Source: Arthrobacter sp. S41 (GTDB lineage: Bacteria > Actinomycetota > Actinomycetes > Actinomycetales > Micrococcaceae). From it: a DNA stretch of 64,000 nucleotides. The stretch is taken from positions 372,001 to 436,000 of the forward strand of contig NZ_SIHY01000002.1 of NCBI RefSeq assembly GCF_004320535.1. The letters are read 5' to 3'. The position numbers and the translations under genes are program-made. Under the pieces are notes generated by a model that saw nothing but the letters and a program-made list of their open reading frames with translations, was not told the origin of the DNA and made no database searches. Below, one piece after another: positions 53,331 through 60,984 of this stretch; positions within the stretch are counted from its first letter, which is position 1, and every line of letters starts with the position of its first letter.

Positions 53331-54631
53331 CATGCTCCTTGAGTTTGTGGGGCCAGGGCCCGGTTTAGTGCATTATCAAGCGCGCGGTTCAGGTCTGCGA
53401 GCAGATCCACAGGATCTTCAAGCCCGACCGAAAGGCGCAGGGTGGAGGCGTTCAGGCCAGCGTCGGCCAACTGATCGGCCGAGAGCCGGCAATGGGTCAT
53501 GGTGGCCGGGTGCAAAATCATCGTGCGGGTGTCCCCCACGTTCGCGGCCAAACTGATCAGTTCTAGCCCATCAATCACCGGGGAAACTAGCGACGGGTGT
53601 GCCAACTCGATGGCCAGCACGCAGCCGGTGCCCTTGGGGGTGAGCTGTTGGGCCACGGTGTGGCTCGGGTGGCTGGATTGTGAGGGGTGATGGATGGCCG
53701 CGATGCCCGGGTGGCCGGAGAGCTCTTGGATCAGGGTGCTCACGCTGCGCTGTACATGCGCTGCACGCACCGGCAAAGTTTCGATGCCGGCCAAAATGCC
53801 TTGGGCGCTGGCCGGAGCTAATGCCGGACCTAGATCGTGCAGGAACTTGGAACGCACCAGCATCGCATAGGCAGCAGAGCCGTGGCGTTCGAGCAAGGAA
53901 GTATTGTTCAACCGCACGCGTGGGGCGGCAATCTGTGGCCAACGCAGCGGATCGGAGAAGTCGAACTTTCCCGAATCCACCACCACGCCGCCAAGTACCG
54001 AGCCGTGGCCGGCCAGACCCTTGGTGGCCGAGTGGACCACAATATCCGCGCCAAAATCTAGTGGGCGGAAGTTCAACGGGGTGGCCAGGGTGTTATCCAC
54101 GACCACCGGGATGTTGTGCTCGTGGGCGATCGCCGAAATAGCGGGAAGATCGGCCACCGTGCACAGCGGGTTGGACACGGACTCTAGGAAAAACGCGCGG
54201 GTCTCATCCTCGATGGCCCCGGCCCAGGCTGCCGGATCGGCTTGGTCAACAAAGCTGACGCGGATGCCAAAGTCGGCGAAGGAGTCGGTCAGTAGGTCCA
54301 CCGTGCCGCCGTATAGCGAGGAAGACGCCACAATGTGCTTAGGTCCCTGGGTCAGCGCCAACAGGGACAGTGAAACAGCTGCCTGTCCCGAGGCGGTGGC
54401 CACCGCCTGAGCTCCACCTTCCAGCGCGGCTACACGCTGCTCGAGGATCGAAACGGTGGGGTTACCGGTGCGTGAGTACGTGAACCCGGACTGGCGCATA
54501 GCGAACTTTTCGATCGCTTCAGCATGGGATTCAAATTGGTACGCTGCGGAGTTATGTAGTGGTGGCAGCATCGGGCGGAAATCTCCGCTTGGTCGATACC
54601 CTGCGTGGACCGCGTCGGTTCCTTGGCTCAT
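53330..54631 (-). CDS. metY: O-acetylhomoserine sulfhydrylase-like PLP enzyme
   Basis: About 433 aa. The N-terminus TDAVHAGYRPSGDFRPMLPPLHNSAAYQFESHAEA leads to YSRTGNPTVSILEQRVAALEGG, and the PLP Lys lies in HSATKGLAGHGSVLGGVVVD (about 200). This is the MetY/CysK-independent branch, expected to make homocysteine from O-acetylhomoserine plus sulfide. A PLP-dependent cystathionine synthase or lyase is the alternative. ATG 54631 has AAGGAG two bases upstream; the frame is open to 54715, which is riboswitch territory. The SAM riboswitch leader supports a methionine-cycle role. Confidence 0.85.
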   Translation of the reverse strand: MSQGTDAVHAGYRPSGDFRPMLPPLHNSAAYQFESHAEAIEKFAMRQSGFTYSRTGNPTVSILEQRVAALEGGAQAVATASGQAAVSLSLLALTQGPKHIVASSSLYGGTVDLLTDSFADFGIRVSFVDQADPAAWAGAIEDETRAFFLESVSNPLCTVADLPAISAIAHEHNIPVVVDNTLATPLNFRPLDFGADIVVHSATKGLAGHGSVLGGVVVDSGKFDFSDPLRWPQIAAPRVRLNNTSLLERHGSAAYAMLVRSKFLHDLGPALAPASAQGILAGIETLPVRAAHVQRSVSTLIQELSGHPGIAAIHHPSQSSHPSHTVAQQLTPKGTGCVLAIELAHPSLVSPVIDGLELISLAANVGDTRTMILHPATMTHCRLSADQLADAGLNASTLRLSVGLEDPVDLLADLNRALDNALNRALAPQTQGA

Positions 54632-54633
54632 AG

Positions 54634-54659
54634 CTCCTTCTCGTTTCCTAGCGAGGGAG
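54634..54659 (-). promoter_or_regulatory. Shine-Dalgarno sequestering hairpin of metY
   Basis: On the minus strand CTCCCTCG pairs with CGAG-AA-GGAG, where GAAGGAG is the metY ribosome binding site (stem at 54634-54643 with 54652-54659). Together with the upstream aptamer this suggests translational repression of metY when SAM is bound. Confidence 0.6.
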
Positions 54660-54742
54660 TGCACCGAAAGATGTAACCCGTACCAAAGCCCGAACACTGA
54701 CTTGGTACGAGGCACAGTGCGCTTAAAAGCGTTCGGAACTGC

Positions 54743-54830
54743 TCCATCGTCCCTGGCATTAGCACCTTTCGGTTTCCCGATGGTTGCTGCGACGTCTTCG
54801 AGCCAGATCTCTTAGTCGCTCTTGATGGTT
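54743..54830 (-). ncRNA. SAM riboswitch upstream of metY
   Basis: On the minus strand the order is ACCATCAAGAGCGAC (P1 5' side), AGATCTGGCTCGAAGAC, GTCGCAGCAACC, AAGGTGCTAATGCCAG and GATGG (P1 3' side, CCATC/GATGG). The GCAGCAACC and GGTGCTAAT...CC elements match the S-box/SAM-I core. It probably binds S-adenosylmethionine and shuts off metY-metB. A further hairpin, CGTACCAA/TTGGTACG at 54679-54709, follows and may be the switching element. SAM-IV shares this core, so the class is not certain. Confidence 0.82.
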
Positions 54831-54886
54831 TGTTGTTCTTCCATGGTTCGATATCTGCCCCGGGCGGTGCAAGCGGCATCGGGCTC

Positions 54887-54924
54887 ACGGCTTCATACAA
54901 GGTCGCCACGCTTCATATGTCGCC
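54887..54924. promoter_or_regulatory. direct repeat in the metY upstream region
   Basis: CTTCATACAAGGTCGCC (54891-54907) and CTTCATATGTCGCC (54911-54924), each preceded by ACG or ACGG, are two direct copies about 20 bp apart. They lie in the promoter region between the LysR stop and the SAM aptamer and may be a regulator site. The stretch 54925-55055 shows no gene. Confidence 0.35.
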
Positions 54925-55055
54925 AAGTTGTCATGATGACACGGGGTTTACGACCTGTTTATGACGCGCCACTTTGAGCATAATCCTTGGAATCTAGCAT
55001 TTTTGCCCTGCTAGTGTGACGACTCGAAGGCTAGAGATGACACACTGTTACGGTT

Positions 55056-55997
55056 TTAGCCCAGCACCTCAACGTCAAAGCTGGCGACCACCGCACGCAC
55101 TTCTTCCAAATAACGCTGCGCTTGATCGGTGAGCGGGATCCCGGCGTGGTCGATCCAACCGATCTCGATTCGCTCGTCGATGGACAGCGGGATGGCAACG
55201 ATGGAGGGATCAAGCTCGTCGCTGATGATGCCGGTGGAGATGGTGTACCCGCCCAAGCCGATCATGAGGTTAAAGATCGTGGCGCGGTCCGAGACTTGAA
55301 TTTCGCGTTGGCTTGAACGGGTGGAGAGCACCTCTTCGGAAAAGTAGAAGGAGTTGTTTGCACCCTGGTCGAAGGTAAGCCGCGGCAGGTCCTCGAGGTC
55401 TTCAAGCGTCACCTGTGCACGCGAGGCCAGCGGGTTGCTGCGCGAAATAAAAATGTGCGGATCGGCCAAGAACAGCGGATGGAAGACAAGCCTGGATTCG
55501 CGCAGCAGCTTGTCGATCACTTTCCGGTTGAAGTCGTTGCGGTACAAGATCCCAATGTCGCTACGTAGAGTGCGTACGTCCTCGATGATTTCCTCAGTGC
55601 GGGTCTCCCGGAGCGAAAATTGGTACTCCTCTGCGCCGCTGGCCTGAACCATGCGCACAAAGGCATCAACCGAAAATGAGTAGTGCTGCGTGGAGACACC
55701 AAGCAAGCGCCGAGCCGAAGGCCGGCCGAGGTAGCGATGTTCAAGAAGCTCCACCTGCTCCAGGACCTGGCGTGCATAACCCAGGAATTCTGCCCCCTCG
55801 GGGGTGAGTGTCACTCCCCTTGCGGAGCGGACCAACAGGGTGCGCCCCACTCGTGCTTCGAGCTCTTTCATGGCCGCGGACATGCTGGGCTGCGCGACGT
55901 AAATTAGGTCGGCGGCACCGGAGATGGAGCCCTCGGTAGCGACCGCGGTGAAGTAGCGAAGCTGTTGCAATGTTAAACCGCTTGTTCCTTGAACCAT
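55056..55997 (-). CDS. LysR family regulator divergent from mesX-mesD
   Basis: 313 aa. An N-terminal HTH (about 8-66: TLQQLRYFTAVATEGSISGAADLIYVAQPSMSAAMKELEARVG) is followed by a LysR substrate domain (about 95-300). It is transcribed away from mesX with an inverted repeat at 55999-56017 directly upstream of its ATG. CysB, MetR and Cbl are LTTRs that control sulfur and methionine genes; whether this is an orthologue of any cannot be decided from sequence. It is the likely regulator of mesX-mesD-flavin reductase and possibly of itself. Confidence 0.88.
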   Translation of the reverse strand: MVQGTSGLTLQQLRYFTAVATEGSISGAADLIYVAQPSMSAAMKELEARVGRTLLVRSARGVTLTPEGAEFLGYARQVLEQVELLEHRYLGRPSARRLLGVSTQHYSFSVDAFVRMVQASGAEEYQFSLRETRTEEIIEDVRTLRSDIGILYRNDFNRKVIDKLLRESRLVFHPLFLADPHIFISRSNPLASRAQVTLEDLEDLPRLTFDQGANNSFYFSEEVLSTRSSQREIQVSDRATIFNLMIGLGGYTISTGIISDELDPSIVAIPLSIDERIEIGWIDHAGIPLTDQAQRYLEEVRAVVASFDVEVLG

Positions 55998-55998
55998 A

Positions 55999-56043
55999 GA
56001 TTCAGTCTATATGAATCCATAGTTATATCGAGTTACCTGATAT
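55999..56043. promoter_or_regulatory. LTTR-type operator between the LysR gene and mesX
   Basis: GATTCA at 55999-56004 and TGAATC at 56012-56017 form a 19-bp palindrome containing a T-N11-A LysR box. A second inverted repeat, ATATC-N9-GATAT, lies at 56025-56043. The two could be recognition and activation sites of the divergent LysR protein. Confidence 0.5.
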
Positions 56044-56118
56044 CAATGAAGACCCTGCATGATGGACGCATCGACTTACTTTCGGCCTGCCCAGGCCCTC
56101 ATCACAAGATTGGCCGCC

Positions 56119-57111
56119 ATGGCAGACGAGCTCACTTTCAGCATTAGCACCACCAAATTCGACGAGAATTACACTCCCTGTGCCACCTCACGAGTGACCA
56201 CAAACTTCGCAAATCTGGCCCGCGGCGAGAACCGCCAACAGAACCTGCGCAACGCCCTGACGATGATCAACCGTCGCTTCAATTCGCTGGCTCACTGGGA
56301 CAATCCTGCCGGCGATCGTTATGAGCTCGAACTGGAAATCATCTCGGCCAACGTGCATTTTGCCGCCGAGAATGAAGAGCAGGATTTTCCGCTTCTTGAA
56401 GTTCTAGACACCATCGTTGTCGACCGCCTCACCGGTACCCGTAGCCATGGCATGGTGGGCAATAATTTCTCTTCTTACGTCCGCGATTATGACTTCAGTG
56501 TGGTGCTTCCGGCGGCCAGCAACGGCTCGGGTGCTCCTAAGTTACCTGAAGATTTCGGCGACCTTCACGGCCAGCTCTTCCAGCATTTCTTGGATTCGGA
56601 AGCCTACCAGCAGCGTTTTAACCAGTTGCCAGTGGTCGCCATCAGCGTCTCCACTTCCAAAACCTACTACCGCACCGGCAATAGTCACCCAGTCCTTGGC
56701 TTGGAATACCAGCAGGACGAGAACTCCCTGACCGATACCTACTTCGGCAAAATGGGTTTGCAGGTGCGCTACTTCATGCCTGCAGGTTCCGTAGCTCCAC
56801 TGGCTTTCTACTTCCGTGGCGATCTACTCAATGACTACACCAACCTGCAGTTGATCAGTCTGATTAGCACCATGGAGACCTTTCAGAAGATCTACCGCCC
56901 CGAGATTTACAACGCCAATTGTGCTGCCCCGTCGGTCTACCGTCCAAGCCTGAGCGCTCAGGACTTCGCTCCGACTCGGATCGACTACGACCGCGAAGAA
57001 CGCACCCGACTCGGAGCTAGCCAGGGTAAGTACACGCAGGAGCACTTCATCATCCCTAATCAAGAATTGCTCAACCAATTTTCCGCCACCTGCCCAACTC
57101 CTGTCGCCTGA
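56119..57111 (+). CDS. mesX: DUF1852 protein, MesX (required by the core methionine synthase MesD)
   Basis: 330 aa from ATG 56119, which matches the usual family start (ADELTFSISTTKFDENYTP then RVTTNFANLARGENRQQNLRNALTMINRRFN). The frame is open from 56059 and neither start has a clear ribosome binding site. DUF1852 proteins are encoded next to MesD; genetic work shows MesD needs a DUF1852 partner and oxygen for methionine synthesis. I recognise no cofactor motif. The conserved core includes FPLLEVLDTIVVDRLTGTRSHGM and VVAISVSTSKTYYRTGN. It is likely involved in supplying or generating the methyl group. mesD starts 17 bp downstream. Confidence 0.9.
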   Translation: MADELTFSISTTKFDENYTPCATSRVTTNFANLARGENRQQNLRNALTMINRRFNSLAHWDNPAGDRYELELEIISANVHFAAENEEQDFPLLEVLDTIVVDRLTGTRSHGMVGNNFSSYVRDYDFSVVLPAASNGSGAPKLPEDFGDLHGQLFQHFLDSEAYQQRFNQLPVVAISVSTSKTYYRTGNSHPVLGLEYQQDENSLTDTYFGKMGLQVRYFMPAGSVAPLAFYFRGDLLNDYTNLQLISLISTMETFQKIYRPEIYNANCAAPSVYRPSLSAQDFAPTRIDYDREERTRLGASQGKYTQEHFIIPNQELLNQFSATCPTPVA

Positions 57112-57128
57112 GAATCGAAAGATAAACG

Positions 57129-58169
57129 ATGACTTCAAAGCTAATTCCAACCTCAATCGTCGGCAGCCTCCCCAAGCCTTCATGGCTGGCCCAACCTGAG
57201 ACCCTGTGGTCCGATTGGAAGCTCCAAGGTTCCGAGCTGAGCGAAGGAAAGCAAGATGCCATGCGCGCTGCCGTACTGGAGCAGACTCAGCGTGGCATCG
57301 ACATCATTAGCGATGGCGAACAGACCCGTCAGCACTTCGTCACAACCTTCATTGAGCACCTGAGCGGTGTTGACTTTGAAAAGCGTGAGACCGTGCGCAT
57401 CCGCAACCGCTACGACGCAAGCGTGCCCACTGTTGTTGGTGCAGTAGAGCGAAAAAAGCCAGTATTTGTTGACGATGCAAAGTTCCTGCGTTCATACACT
57501 GACAAGCAGATTAAGTGGACGTTGCCTGGCCCAATGACCATGGTGGACACCTTGTATGACGCTCACTACCAGAGCCGCGAAAAATTGGCCTGGGAGTTCG
57601 CTACCATCCTGAATCAGGAAGCCAAGGAACTCGAAGCCGCTGGAGTGGATGTCATCCAGTTCGACGAGCCAGCGTTCAACGTCTTCTTTGACGAAGTTGC
57701 TGACTGGGGCATCGCAGCGCTGGAGCGCGCATGCGAAGGGCTAAAAGCTGAAACCGTCGCTCACATCTGTTTCGGTTACGGCATCAAGGCCAATAACGAT
57801 TGGAAGGCCACCCTCGGAGCTCAGTGGCGCCACTACGAGAAGTCCTTCCCACTGTTGCAGGCTTCAACCATCAACACCGTATCTTTGGAATCGCACCACT
57901 CCAACGTGCCGATTGAAGTCGTTGAGATGGTCCGCGGCAAGAAGGTCATGCTCGGCGCCATCGATGTGGCCAGCGAAACCGTTGAAAGCCCAGAAGAAGT
58001 CGCACAGACCCTGCGCAAGGCGTTGGAATTTGTGGACGCGGACAAGCTGATTGCGAGCACCAACTGTGGCATGGCACCGTTCCCTCGCGACACTGCGCTG
58101 GCAAAGCTCAGCGCTTTGAGCGCCGGAGCGTCCATCCTGCGCGAGGAGCTCGTCGGTGCCAGCGTCTAA
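57129..58169 (+). CDS. mesD: core methionine synthase MesD (MetE C-terminal-like)
   Basis: 346 aa, about half the length of MetE (about 750 aa), lacking the N-terminal folate-binding half. It begins IPTSIVGSLPKPSWL (homocysteine-site G-S-x-P), then VIQFDEPAFNVFF at about 176-187. Zinc ligands are H212 and C214 (AHICFGYG), a plausible E237, and C313 (STNCGMAPFPR). The homocysteine-activating zinc site is thus present. Together with DUF1852 it defines the MesD family: methionine from homocysteine without 5-methyl-THF or cobalamin, in aerobic bacteria. The methyl donor is not established. It overlaps the flavin reductase by 14 bp. Confidence 0.9.
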   Translation: MTSKLIPTSIVGSLPKPSWLAQPETLWSDWKLQGSELSEGKQDAMRAAVLEQTQRGIDIISDGEQTRQHFVTTFIEHLSGVDFEKRETVRIRNRYDASVPTVVGAVERKKPVFVDDAKFLRSYTDKQIKWTLPGPMTMVDTLYDAHYQSREKLAWEFATILNQEAKELEAAGVDVIQFDEPAFNVFFDEVADWGIAALERACEGLKAETVAHICFGYGIKANNDWKATLGAQWRHYEKSFPLLQASTINTVSLESHHSNVPIEVVEMVRGKKVMLGAIDVASETVESPEEVAQTLRKALEFVDADKLIASTNCGMAPFPRDTALAKLSALSAGASILREELVGASV

Positions 58170-58704
58170 GGTCACCATCGACGCTACCGATTCGCTGTCC
58201 GCGGATGACTTCAAAGCTGTCTTCCGCGGACATCCGGGTGGTGTCAGCGTCATTACGGCAGATGCTGGCGACGGGCCCGTTGCGCTCACTGCCACCTCGG
58301 TGGCATCAATCAGCGTTGATCCACCGCTATTGGTCTTTTCGATCTCGGCGTTATCTTCGGCTGCCGACGTTCTTTCTCGTGCGGCAACGATCGTCGTTCA
58401 TAGCCTGGATGTGCACGACCTTGAGGTTGCCAAACTGGGTGCAACCAGCGGCATTGACCGCTTCGCACAGAGCCAGTCGTGGACACGTTTAAGCACCGGC
58501 GAAACGGTGTTTGACAACGTCCGTGCGTGGGTCCGCTGCGAAGTTATTGAACGGATTCAGGCCGGAACTTCCACGGTGATTGTTGCCCGCGCTCTGCAGG
58601 CGCACATTGAACGTGATGCTCAGCCGGGCGAACTTGGTGACGCGTTGGTTTACCACAACCGTTCGTGGCATCACCTCAACGAAAATTCACGCCTAAACGG
58701 TTAA
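58156..58704 (+). CDS. flavin reductase-like protein next to mesD
   Basis: 182 aa, HpaC/flavin reductase-like FMN-binding split-barrel. FRGHPGGVSVITA, GPVALTATSVASISVDPPLLVFSI and DVHDLEVAKLGATSGIDRF are the family's flavin-site segments. It would supply reduced FMN or FAD to an oxygen-using partner, consistent with the oxygen requirement of MesD/MesX systems, though this pairing is inference. A GTG start at 58156 lies inside mesD (14-bp overlap), which argues for coupled translation. Last gene of the operon. Confidence 0.85.
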   Translation: MPASKVTIDATDSLSADDFKAVFRGHPGGVSVITADAGDGPVALTATSVASISVDPPLLVFSISALSSAADVLSRAATIVVHSLDVHDLEVAKLGATSGIDRFAQSQSWTRLSTGETVFDNVRAWVRCEVIERIQAGTSTVIVARALQAHIERDAQPGELGDALVYHNRSWHHLNENSRLNG

Positions 58705-58709
58705 AACTC

Positions 58710-58740
58710 TTCGGCCGCCGTCTCATAGACGGCGGCCGAA
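58710..58740. terminator. bidirectional terminator after the mesX-mesD operon
   Basis: TTCGGCCGCCGTC at 58710-58722 pairs perfectly with 58728-58740. It lies between convergent ends of the flavin reductase and the surface protein. The T-tract is modest (AGCTTT on the plus side, AAGAGTTTTAAC on the minus side). Confidence 0.85.
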
Positions 58741-58770
58741 CAGCTTTAGCTGGTCCAATGGCTCTTTGCG

Positions 58771-59949
58771 TTAGTGCTTGGTCGACTTTCGACGTCCGAG
58801 AGCAACAAAGACCGCACCGGCAAGGGCCACCAGCAGCCCCGCTACTCCAGCGGTGACTCCGTCAAAGCCAGTGTTCGCCAGTACTGGTGTTGCGGAGTCG
58901 GCGCTCTTCTTTGTGTCTTGCTTCTTAGCCGAAGGCGCTGCACTGACATCACCGGCAGGCTCGATTTCTGCGCTAGCCGACGCAGATTCACTCTCCGATG
59001 GAACCATCTCCTGATCAGTTTGTGGTTCGTCGATATCATCGTCTTCTTGCTCCGGCTGGATCCCGAAGAACAATTCAAGGTAGTACGCTCGCAGTTGGGG
59101 ATTATGGGCAAAGACTTCTTCGAGGAACGCCTGGAACTCAGTGGCGTCTTCATCGCTTTCGATACTTTCGGCGATGAATGGCAGCATCAGGTCAAGCAGT
59201 TCGAGGCCTTGGTCGGTGCTTAAGTAAGCTTCCCACTGGGCTTCATCCCAGTCGAAGCTTTCCTCGGGAAGAAGGTCGGTAATGGACTCCCAGAAAGCCA
59301 GCTCTTCGTCGGAAAGCTCGGATTCTTCGTCCCAGATGTCATCTTCAGCAAACAATTCGTCAAGAAGACGGTTCATCTCCTGCCCGGCTTCAGTTTGCTC
59401 GAAAGCTTCCCATTGAGCTTCGTCCCAATCCTCGCTGCCCTCAGGCATCAGAGCATCGATTTGGGCCCAGCGAGGGTCTTCGTCCTGGTCTGCAACGTCC
59501 GTTGGCGTGCTCGTGGACTCTGCTGACTCACTTGCTTCGGCGGTAACCTCCGTTGTGGCTTCGGGCTCCGGGGCCGACGAGGATTCTGCCACCATAGGCT
59601 CAGATTTGGCGGCCTCATCGGGCTGGCCAGTTTGTGTCTCCGAGGGCTCAGGTGTCGGGGAAATAGCAGGTTCTGACGTTGCGGTTTCGACAGGCTCTTC
59701 TACATCTGGAATCGCTTCTGACTCAGTCGAAACGACGGCCACTTCTGATTCGATGACTTCTTCTACAGGCGATTCCGGTGCAACAGTAACGACGACTGGC
59801 TCCGTCGGAGAGTCAACTGACGCTGAAGATTCAGCTGGACTCGAATTGGCCTCGTCCGTAACCACTTCTGCATTTGCTGCCGGGCCACAAAGCACCAATC
59901 CTGAGATTAGTGCAGTGGACATTGCTGCCGTGCCTAATTTAGTTTTCAA
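58771..59949 (-). CDS. LAxTG-type sortase-anchored acidic surface protein
   Basis: 392 aa. A signal peptide (about 1-27, ending AANA) is followed by an acidic Ser/Glu/Pro/Thr region (28-155). Two related modules follow: WAQIDALMPEGSEDWDEAQWEAF (about 161-183) and WESITDLLPEESFDWDEAQWEAY (about 220-242), each ending in a leucine/acidic helix. The C-terminus has LANTG at 357-361, a hydrophobic helix and a basic tail RRKSTKH, the layout of a cell-wall sorting signal of the LAxTG (class E sortase) kind. No sortase gene lies in the window. Adhesin or regulatory role unknown. Low-complexity acidic composition is unlike all neighbours. Confidence 0.8.
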   Translation of the reverse strand: MKTKLGTAAMSTALISGLVLCGPAANAEVVTDEANSSPAESSASVDSPTEPVVVTVAPESPVEEVIESEVAVVSTESEAIPDVEEPVETATSEPAISPTPEPSETQTGQPDEAAKSEPMVAESSSAPEPEATTEVTAEASESAESTSTPTDVADQDEDPRWAQIDALMPEGSEDWDEAQWEAFEQTEAGQEMNRLLDELFAEDDIWDEESELSDEELAFWESITDLLPEESFDWDEAQWEAYLSTDQGLELLDLMLPFIAESIESDEDATEFQAFLEEVFAHNPQLRAYYLELFFGIQPEQEDDDIDEPQTDQEMVPSESESASASAEIEPAGDVSAAPSAKKQDTKKSADSATPVLANTGFDGVTAGVAGLLVALAGAVFVALGRRKSTKH

Positions 59950-60137
59950 TTATCCTGCTTCAAAGGGTGCGAATCGGCGTAATGCATCACGTCATCATGA
60001 ATCATGAATTTGCAAATAAATACATGCTGACCTGTGCCGATAGATTGATGATTGAATCTAACGTAGCCCATTAACTGAAGAACCACAATGGAATTTTCTC
60101 ACAAATCGCTAGGGGCAATCGCCGAATCAATGACTGT

Positions 60138-60596
60138 CTATTCGGCTTTTTGTCCACGAAGCAGTTCTTGTATTTCGGCGGTCACGGCATTTAGCGCCAG
60201 TTGGACCTCTACCGCTTTTCTCTTCCATTCTTCGTTCGATTCGTCGTCCACGAACGCGCGCAACCCTGCATCGTCACGATCAACGGCGCCTAGCCAATTC
60301 TTCGGCAATCGCTCCGCACCTAGCGCGCCGACCAGCGCCGCCGCTTCGGCACCCATGTCAGTGCTCTTTTCCTTGTCGACATGACCGCCACGACGGCGGA
60401 GCTGTCCAAGGCGCAATAACGATTCAAGCTCAAACATGAGCGTCGCTTGTCTCACTGCGAGTTCGCGGTCCTTCGCCGCGATTGATCGGGCGTTGCGCCG
60501 ATCCAACGCCGACACAATCAACGCAACAATGGACGCACCAACGGCAACCACCACAGCGGCCGCCTGAACCCAGAGGGTTGTCTCTTCTGTAGTCAT
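60138..60596 (-). CDS. hypothetical single-TM membrane protein
   Basis: 152 aa. A TM helix at about 8-30 (VQAAAVVVAVGASIVALIVSA) is followed by a basic, probably helical cytoplasmic region with many Arg/Glu, ending VTAEIQELLRGQKAE. It looks like a short membrane-anchored helical protein. I recognise no family. The reading frame is the only plausible one here. Confidence 0.65.
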   Translation of the reverse strand: MTTEETTLWVQAAAVVVAVGASIVALIVSALDRRNARSIAAKDRELAVRQATLMFELESLLRLGQLRRRGGHVDKEKSTDMGAEAAALVGALGAERLPKNWLGAVDRDDAGLRAFVDDESNEEWKRKAVEVQLALNAVTAEIQELLRGQKAE

Positions 60597-60984
60597 AACT
60601 GAACTATAGGAAGTGCCGCCGACACTTTGGACTAACTATGCACCGTTCAGATTGGTCCACGGCGCCCCGCGTCCTGAACCGTGTCCAACATGAACTCACA
60701 CCATGCGTGGGCCGCCGATACGGAAAAGTCCGCATTGTGCGGATATAGATCGAAGCGCGCCTCGCTGGAACCATGCTCGGCGCTTCTTGATTCGCCAAGG
60801 CCTACTGCAACTACAGATAGCTAGCCGAGAATGCACCTCGTGGGCTGCTACGCGTCCGCACCACTGCCAAGGCTGGGCAAGTGCACGCCAAGACTTAAAT
60901 GGGCGTCCCGTACAAGTTCCGATTTGTCCGGCTTCTCTGGTTCTTGACCTCGGCACACAACTACGTCCCGAACCGATATGGCGC
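60597..60984. other. no recognisable gene
   Basis: Short frames exist on both strands, but none has a plausible composition, ribosome binding site or family motif. This may be eroded sequence or intergenic. The next supported gene begins at 60985. Confidence 0.4.

Noticed and set aside
54743-54830. Assignment as SAM-IV instead of SAM-I
   Set aside because: The conserved core is common to both families. The P1/P3 arrangement I can trace fits SAM-I better, but I could not run a covariance model, so the class is left open.
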